From Seminavis robusta (lineage: Eukaryota > Bacillariophyta > Bacillariophyceae > Naviculales > Naviculaceae): DNA of 46,464 nt. The number at the start of each line of letters is the position of its first letter. Position 1 is the first letter of the stretch. The stretch lies in NCBI GenBank assembly GCA_903772945.1, contig CAICTM010000822.1, positions 1 through 46,464 on the forward strand. Reading direction: 5' to 3'. A program made the position numbers and the translations under genes. The notes beneath the pieces were generated by a model. That model had not been told where the DNA came from, made no database searches, and saw only the letters and a list, made by a program, of their open reading frames with translations. Of this stretch, positions 40,530 to 46,464 are shown piece after piece.

Positions 40530-42593
40530 ATAATGCCAGCTACATGGCTGCAACCACGACAACCAGTATACATGGTGCGTTGTGACAAGCAAAGAATGTA
40601 GACAACTCTAGATAGTTAGCTTGGTTGTAAAGGTGCTATGTTGGTGAGTTTATTCTTCCAGTAGCCCTTTCTAGAGATCAAAAGCTGACGATGATCGGAG
40701 TTGGGTTTGTCACAGATGGGTTCGTCAGCATGAATATAAAGCAGGCTAGCTGGTTTGATCACTTTGGGGTGGTCCGCCATCGTGGAAAATTAGCGAGGAA
40801 ATAAACTTATCCATCCCGAACCAGCACCTCTAGCTAGCTACTACGGTGGCAACTCCAGCTAGATCTACGGTGACAACTCCAGTAGGTGGAGGAGAGATCT
40901 AGCAGTGATCTAGCTTTGGTTGTCCGAGGCAGTTGATGAACCAGGCACAAGCAGTCTTGGTGGATATGGAATCCAAGCATGGTGGATATGGAATGGAAGC
41001 AAGGAAGGCATCCAAGGTTCCTCCATCACCAGCGTTTGTCCCAGTGCAATTGAACTGCCTAGCTAGGTAGTCCCAAGACTCTAATAGAGGAAGAAGTCCA
41101 AGAGGATCCTTTTGCTCTTTGTATTCGTAAGGACATTTTGGTGATCACAATGTCAAGACCCAACACCCAGAGCTGATCGATGCTACGCTGGAACTCGAAT
41201 CCGATCTACGAAGTATAAGATCCGAAGTGGCAATTGCAAATAGAATTGGAACGAGAACCTCGAGTGTCGTCAATCACTTCCAGACTTTCAGAGCTCGAGA
41301 TTGTTGGCCTACAGCGAAATAAGGAAGGAATGCTGGAATGTTGGACAAGACTTGGGTGGGGATCTTGGCTATGTCAAAGCAACGTCAGATTGATTGCATC
41401 ATGCATACTGTAGCTCATTGCTACTCGTACATACTGTAGCTTATTGATGACTGGCTGTACCCAAAGAAGTCCCCTTGTCTTCTCGTCGAAGCAGAGAAGC
41501 TTCAAGGTCCAGGGAGAGAAAACTCAAGGCAACAAAAGAAGCGAATTGCCCTCACGTTACATTGAATGCCTTGTTGGAAAGCCGCTTGGGAAGCAATCTT
41601 GTCCATGTTGTGCGTTGCGGTGTTGCGATGCCAGTGTTCCAATCACAGCATGCAGCCTTTGCTGTGCCAGCTCTGTGCCTCACAAAATTAATCCATAATT
41701 CTTTGCGCTTTGGAATGACAAGGGTCTGACGAGTCATGGATTTGTGCGTCGTTATGGATATATTCCCACATGCCCCCCAAGATCTCATGCATATACCAAT
41801 AAGTGAATAACGAACGCTGAAAAAGAACTCCAATAAGTATTGGCTTATCGATCATTGCTGTTGCATGAGGACCCAGGCAATTGGTGTCAGATGCTCCAGC
41901 TTGCTCCATACAAGATTCGTTGCCAAAGGCGACAGAAATAAGCTTAATTTGTCAAGGTGTTGATAAGTATCTTTCCTCGATAGCTCCTTGATTCAAGTAT
42001 CAGCGAAATTGTCAATTGGACCTCTAATACCTTATTTTCCTTGCGGGTTCGATCATTGAGTTTCAATGAACCACGTCGAATACCACATTGAATCTTATTA
42101 ATCACGCGACTTGGTCCACGATTAGCGGCGCCGCCTGGACAGATCACCGACAGACAATAAGTGCATACAACAAATTAATGTCCAGGGCTTTCGATCAACG
42201 AAGACTTAGCATGTCGTAGATTCTACGGCATCCTGTACTGGACATTATTACCGTAGCAAAGACTGGAGTTACATGTCCAGTTGTATTGAATTAACACCAG
42301 TGTGAGTCGAAAGTCTTTTTAGGTTAGAGCAGTCATTCCAGCGTTCTAGTTGAAGGACGCCCGGAACGTATGCAACATCAAGATGCAACTCTTTCGGTTG
42401 ACAAGATTTGGTAATTACCAGTGAACGATCCTGTCCAGGGCTTCGTTGGCTGCATTGGAGGATCCTCCTTTCGTCTCCTTCTCTTCTCACAATCTCACAA
42501 TCTCACAAACTCAAGCTCAAAGCTCAAACAACACAAACAACTACCAACTTACTACCCTTATTAACCCAACACTAACTAACAAATTACAATCAA
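40530..42593. other. Intergenic, 2 kb, little recognisable
   Basis: This is a long gene-poor stretch. I see one short minus-strand frame (listed at 40616-40780) and scattered CTAGCTAG palindromes. The phrase TGTCCAGGGCTT occurs twice, at about 42180 and 42433. The 100 bases before 42594 are C/A-rich (CTCACAATCTCACAA), like a 5' leader of the next small gene. Confidence 0.45.
40616..40780 (-). CDS. Possible small open frame, hypothetical (54 aa)
   Basis: ATG 40780 opens a 54-residue frame (MADHPKVIKPASLLYIHADE and on) to a TAA at 40616. The text is mixed and not low complexity, but there is no homology I recognise and no neighbour to support it. It may be chance or an eroded fragment. Confidence 0.2.
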   Translation of the reverse strand: MADHPKVIKPASLLYIHADEPICDKPNSDHRQLLISRKGYWKNKLTNIAPLQPS

Positions 42594-42923
42594 ATGAAGT
42601 ATTTGCAGCAGCAGCAGAAGATGAACAACAGCAGCAAGCGCAACATGGACTCCAGTCTTCGCAACAGCACCACCAGAGCAGCAACGCAGCACTCGTTCGT
42701 GAATACACCGTGGAGAGCAACAGGTTATCATGGCCGCCATTACCGACGCAACCTACTTGGACAGCAACCGTGCCGACAAGTACTGGAACAACGTTAAGAA
42801 GCAAGGCAAGGGCCCAAGGGCGAAGTGGAACAAAAGGGAGTTTACATGGACGCCGATGCCGCTGCCGAGTACTGGCGAACACTCATGGCGGGATGCCAGG
42901 ACGAGGACGAGGATTCCTCATAA
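42594..42923 (+). pseudogene. Small unidentified gene with three apparent one-base losses
   Basis: ATG 42594 lies downstream of a C/A-rich leader. Protein-like text runs through all three frames in the order expected for three successive one-base deletions. First the frame changes just after the ATG (ATGAAGTA) to give VFAAAAEDEQQQQAQHG and NAALVREYTVESN. At about 42720 (AACAGG) it changes to VIMAAITDATYLDSNRADKY. At about 42833 (CAAAAGG) it changes to GVYMDADAAAEYWRTLMAG, ending DEDEDSS and TAA at 42921. Each site is a short A run. The restored length would be about 110 residues. I do not recognise the family. Either it is a decaying gene or the assembly lost three bases. Confidence 0.45.
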
Positions 42924-43615
42924 GAAGCAAGCAAGTCGGACAATGCATGCACTGGACTCCCTCCCCCTTTCCTCCTTTTTCACTGTACCATACCACTAGC
43001 TATATATTACGATAGAACATAACCTTCTGATAGAACAACCAAATGAAAACCCACCAAAAATCGTCTTATTATTACATGTACTAACCAAATGAAAACCTAC
43101 CAAAAATCGTCTTCTTTATTACTGGCCTAGCTATCATAACCTTGCTACTGGCTAGCTATTAGCTACGGTTGTAACGGGCCTCTCGCTGCCTGGCTGGAAC
43201 CTTGAACCTCTTCCCGAAATTGCTCATACATGTACTCTAGAGCTACTAGTAGCTACTATCTAGTAGATAGCTTTTGGTTCGGCAACCAGCTTTTGGTTCG
43301 GCAACCAGCTTTTGGCTGGCATGTTATGGCTTTTGGTTGGGCCTTAGTGCGCTGAAGCAACCCAGCCACTGGCTGCCAACGAAAAAGTAGCCATGGTCAG
43401 TCACTTCCGTGACCACTTCTTCCGTTTCTTACGTAAAGTACACAGTAACGCAATAGGATAAGGGGGCCCCCCAACCAAGTTTCTTCTAGCTACCGTAGCT
43501 ACCTGGTAGTCAAGCAAGACCTATCAGCCACAAGGACAACCTCCAAACCAGTTCCTTCAGGGACAATAAACTTGCTTATTACGAGTGACACATGTAGACC
43601 ACTTCCTCCCAGGAA
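42924..43615. other. Intergenic, with short direct repeats
   Basis: AACCAAATGAAAACC(C/T)ACC followed by AAAAATCGTCTT is duplicated at about 43037 and 43083. At about 43267-43340 the unit AGCTTTTGGTTCGGCAACC occurs two to four times with drift. No gene is seen. Confidence 0.5.
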
Positions 43616-43948
43616 CTATGCCAGACTTGGTTGATTGCAGGCTCTTCTGCAGAATTTCGGTCCGATGATCTTGGTGGTACTTGGATTTTCACTTGGCACG
43701 GAACTTGGTGCTACACTAGGGGATTTGCTGGGCAAGTTGCTGGGCAAGAAACTGGGTGCTTTGCTGGGTGACACACTTGGGCTGTAACTAGGACTGTCAC
43801 TGGGCGCCTGGCTTGCACTTGGGCCAAAACTTGGCAGTCCACTTGGTTGAGCGCTAGAGTAGCTGTAGCTGTTGGCTGGAGAATCACTTGGGATAGAACT
43901 TGGGGTGGTACTGGGATTTTCACTTGGTACGGCAGGTAGATGCGGTAA
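43616..43948 (-). pseudogene. Pro-Ser repeat (PSxxPS) protein fragment
   Basis: Read on the minus strand from 43948, the frame encodes a run of about 85 residues built on PS-x2 and PS-x3 steps (VPSENPSTTPSSIPSDSP, then GLPSFGPSASQAPSDSPS). It ends with KFCRRACNQPSLA and a stop at 43616. Such Pro-Ser repeats are frequent in secreted and wall-associated diatom proteins. A TAA lies immediately upstream and there is no ATG, so this is a fragment, perhaps an exon of a lost gene. VPSENPSTT occurs at both ends of the array, hinting at internal duplication. Confidence 0.55.
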
Positions 43949-45075
43949 TTATTAATCAACAAAAAGCTTTAGTAAAGTGTTGTTTTAACCCTTCTACCCG
44001 TATAAAACTGTCTTTCTCGCTCGAGCAACATTTTCGTTTGGCTGGTGTCACACGGCATGCGCTTGACAGCTTCCGCCGGCTTTATCGTTATCCTCGATCA
44101 TATCTCCAAAACCCACCCTTTGACTCCCACGCAATGCCGGCTCCAAATAATGTCCCAGTTTTGACTTTGGATGGCCATGCTGCTTGATGCCGTCTTTGTT
44201 TTCTAGCTAGTTAGTCTATTACTTTGGGAGCTAGCTAGTGATCCATAACATCCTTCGAGTTTTCGAGTTTTATGGTCCCATGCAAGTAAGTGGTTGTCAA
44301 CTTCCTTTGAAAAAAATTGTGTAGCCAAGGGCAAAATCCCACAAATAAAATAAAAAGTTGCTCCAGCCTATGTAGTACCGACACAGGCATCACGGACGAA
44401 ACGACTAGCTAGATTCCAGCAGGAGGATCCACTCTCCTCTGGCTGCGTAGTACCGATTCTAAATGGGTGACTTACTTACCCTGGCCATGCTCTTCGAAAT
44501 TGACCGAGGTGACTCGTCATTCTGGTGGGCAAAGAAAAAGAAAACTTTCCCAAGCTCCTGGAATGAGTTCAAGGAGGACAGCTTTCAGTTCTGCTCCTGA
44601 AGACACTCCGATTGCATGACAGCCGGAATCGAATCTAAGAATATATAGAGGTGCAAGGATTTCTCTGTGGTTCGCACTTTCATCTCGGCCAGGTTGAGCA
44701 TAGCTCTTGCCCGTGCCACGACCTTGTGTTTGAGAGGCTCCCGTGTCTCAGCTCTCAAGGTTTCCAAGCGTTGGGATGACTGTGGTGCCCTCGATCTCTT
44801 CCGCTAGTCTTGCTCCTTTGCTCCTCCCTGCCCTCCTGCCTTCACCCCTATCCTTGGTTTCCATGTTGCCCTGCTTGCGCACTTGATTGCCTGCCTTGCG
44901 TTCCTGCGTCGTGCCCCCCTTGGCCTCTGTCTCCATCCTCATCTTAGCTCTCTCTAATCCATAGTAACCCCGATTCCACACAAGTGAACGACGGCAGGCA
45001 CTGTTGCACTAATACATAGTTGCCGCAGTAGAAGTACAGTAGACCAAGAAGACCAAGAAGAGCCACACGAGCAAG
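43949..45075. other. Intergenic, no supported gene
   Basis: Two overlapping polar open frames occur on the minus strand (44981-44748 and 44767-44585). The first starts at a non-ATG codon and neither matches anything I know. Otherwise I see nothing beyond AT-rich sequence with GCTAGCTAG palindromes. Confidence 0.4.
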
Positions 45076-46371
45076 ATGGAAGGAGGAAAAAGCCGTCATT
45101 TCAGGCCTACAAGCGCTGGTACTGCTGGAAGCGATCTTGCTAGCGCTGATGGTGCCGCTGGAATGAATGCTGGGATGGATACTGGTACCAGTGAAAGCAA
45201 TCAACTCGACCCAGCGGTAAGAGATGCTTTGATCAAGAGAGCAGAGGCGGAAGCCTTGCAACGCCAACACGACCAGGAAACCACCAATACAAAAACTCAC
45301 GAAGAAGAAGCTGCCAAGAAACTGCCATCCAAAAAGACGGCCACTGGGAGTTCATCCATGGCTTTTACCAAAGGTAGAGCCAACCAGCAGAAACAGCTGG
45401 AAGCAACAGCTGGAGAAACAAATCAAGCTGTAGTAAAAGAGGAAGAAGAAAATGTGAAGGGAGAAGAAATCAGGGGTATGCGGGATCAGACTAGTTTGGT
45501 GACATCACAGGAGGACGGAAATAAAAAGTACAAGCAAGAACACAAAAACACTAGCATTGAAGCTCGGGTCGACAACACCTCACAAAGCCACCGGCTATCC
45601 TTCTTCACTGCTGTGGATACTCCTGTCAAAGGATTGGCAACAACACAAGCGTTGAAGGAGGATAACGATGCCAAGCAAGGAGAACATAATAATATGGCAA
45701 CGGAAATCAATGAAAACGCCGAAGAAGAAGAAAATAAAACTGCTGCCAATACTCTGAATACCGCAAATTCAATCGAACAAGGTGAAGGACTTAACCGGCA
45801 AAGTGCAGAACTTGCTGCAGTCCTACCCGCAGCACTGCCTGAACCTATCCCACTACAGAGGCAACAACATCAGCCGATGAGACCAGGAGCCTATAGGGGT
45901 ATACCAGGAGAAGCATTGCAACGTGCAACTACCCTACGGTATTCCCTTGTCGGTGCCGGTGCCGGTGCCGCTGGTCAGGGTGAACTGTTAGTGCCCTCGA
46001 ATTCTACAGATCATCACGATTCCTCCACACTGAATCAAACAAATAATGCATTGCACACTAGCAGGGAACGTCAATTGGCAGTGGCAAACCTAGTTCTGGA
46101 AGATGATACAGCTGATTTGATGCATGCCAATCCGGTTGATCTGGAAGCCGCCCAGCATCGTGCACTCCAAAAGAAGCAGCAACAAAAAACTTTCCTGGCA
46201 GCAGTTCGTTGGTTGTTGCTGGTTACTGCCATTATTGTGGGTTTTGTGGTGGGAACCCAAAAGAAGGGGCCAGAGGTGATTGTCTCCCCATCAACAGATG
46301 CTCCAACGGTTTATGGCTCCATGGAACCATCCGAAGTGCCATCATCATCTAAGAAGCGCATTTTTAGGTAG
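45076..46371 (+). CDS. LRR-family N-terminal half, truncated after the membrane helix
   Basis: The frame encodes 431 residues from ATG 45076. The disordered N-terminus contains VRDALIKRAEAEALQRQ, like the KR-helix motif of paralogues, then SHRLSFFTAVD, RPGAYRGIPGEALQR and TTLRYSLVGAG (about residues 271-297). LAVANLVLED and ANPVDLE lead to a membrane helix at about 372-393. The stalk starts as in paralogues (DAPTVYGSMEPSEVPSS) but breaks off at about 46348. It then reads SKKRIFR and stops, where all relatives continue APTG-x-LDLLL. No frame break occurs before this point. The homology loss suggests an insertion or rearrangement at 46348. The missing ecto-domain may lie beyond the window. As it stands it would make an anchored cytoplasmic domain only. 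Confidence 0.7.
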   Translation: MEGGKSRHFRPTSAGTAGSDLASADGAAGMNAGMDTGTSESNQLDPAVRDALIKRAEAEALQRQHDQETTNTKTHEEEAAKKLPSKKTATGSSSMAFTKGRANQQKQLEATAGETNQAVVKEEEENVKGEEIRGMRDQTSLVTSQEDGNKKYKQEHKNTSIEARVDNTSQSHRLSFFTAVDTPVKGLATTQALKEDNDAKQGEHNNMATEINENAEEEENKTAANTLNTANSIEQGEGLNRQSAELAAVLPAALPEPIPLQRQQHQPMRPGAYRGIPGEALQRATTLRYSLVGAGAGAAGQGELLVPSNSTDHHDSSTLNQTNNALHTSRERQLAVANLVLEDDTADLMHANPVDLEAAQHRALQKKQQQKTFLAAVRWLLLVTAIIVGFVVGTQKKGPEVIVSPSTDAPTVYGSMEPSEVPSSSKKRIFR

Positions 46372-46464
46372 CGCGAAAACGGGAGCACCCCTACCATACC
46401 ATTCCACGTGTTTGGCATATAAAATCGTGACGTCGCTGGTTAAAGCTTTGGTAGTAATTCAGCA
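46349..46464. other. Non-homologous sequence following the LRR-family break
   Basis: From about 46349 the sequence stops matching the LRR family. It contains CACGTG and TGACGTCG boxes and a TATAAAA-like ATATAAAAT, and it runs off the window. It could be the end of an inserted element. There is too little sequence to classify. Confidence 0.35.

Noticed and set aside
44585..44981. Two overlapping polar minus-strand frames that might join by a one-base shift
   Set aside because: They have no recognisable motif, a non-ATG start for the longer one, and no neighbour support.

Overview
The window looks like nuclear DNA of a pennate diatom. Two genes encode fucoxanthin chlorophyll a/c light-harvesting proteins that open with a signal peptide ending in ASAF, the plastid-targeting motif of diatoms. 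A third protein has a similar bipartite presequence with Phe at the cleavage site. One gene fragment encodes the Pro-Ser repeats common in diatom secreted proteins. The LRR membrane proteins are of a kind I associate with raphid diatoms such as Seminavis; that genus is a guess from memory. One gene has a 117-bp GT-AG intron; the other long reading frames look uninterrupted by introns.

Layout from the left. A secreted, Cys-rich repeat protein runs off the left edge (minus strand, from 3940). It stands head-to-head with a decayed LRR gene (4587-6041). Next come an LRR membrane-protein gene with frame breaks (7599-11624), an intact 1979-residue protein carrying about four glycosyltransferase-like domains (12255-18194), and, convergent with it, a probably plastid-targeted GNAT acetyltransferase (19214-18309). 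A second frame-broken LRR gene (22861-20020) is bracketed by inverted repeat arms (19544-19740 and 23341-23625). An intact LRR gene (26524-24452) diverges from a small acidic membrane protein (27058-27498). A third broken LRR gene follows (30999-28514). Two convergent light-harvesting genes occupy 31252-33615. The best-preserved LRR gene is at 34402-37293. The right end holds a 5'-truncated non-LTR retrotransposon relic (38583-37521), another LRR pseudogene (39159-40529), a small frame-broken gene (42594-42923), a Pro-Ser fragment (43948-43616) and a truncated LRR-family gene (45076-46371).

The dominant theme is one gene family present seven times, on both strands, over 42 kb. A typical member has a long disordered, probably cytoplasmic N-terminus, one membrane helix, a Ser/Pro stalk, a conserved W/DD-T-x-EEC domain, plant-type 24-residue LRRs and a Cys-rich or GDG-repeat C-terminus. 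No kinase domain is seen. The cytoplasmic parts share short motifs (PGAY-x3-PGE, TTL-x-YSLVG, L-x-F-[FL]-P-K) that I do not recognise from any named family. This is the best candidate in the window for an undescribed surface-recognition system; its function is inference only.

A caution applies throughout. Many frame breaks are single missing bases in short homopolymers or in near-identical repeat arrays. Some pseudogenes here may therefore be assembly error rather than real decay. One gene (28514-30999) also carries a substitution-type stop codon, which indel error would not explain.
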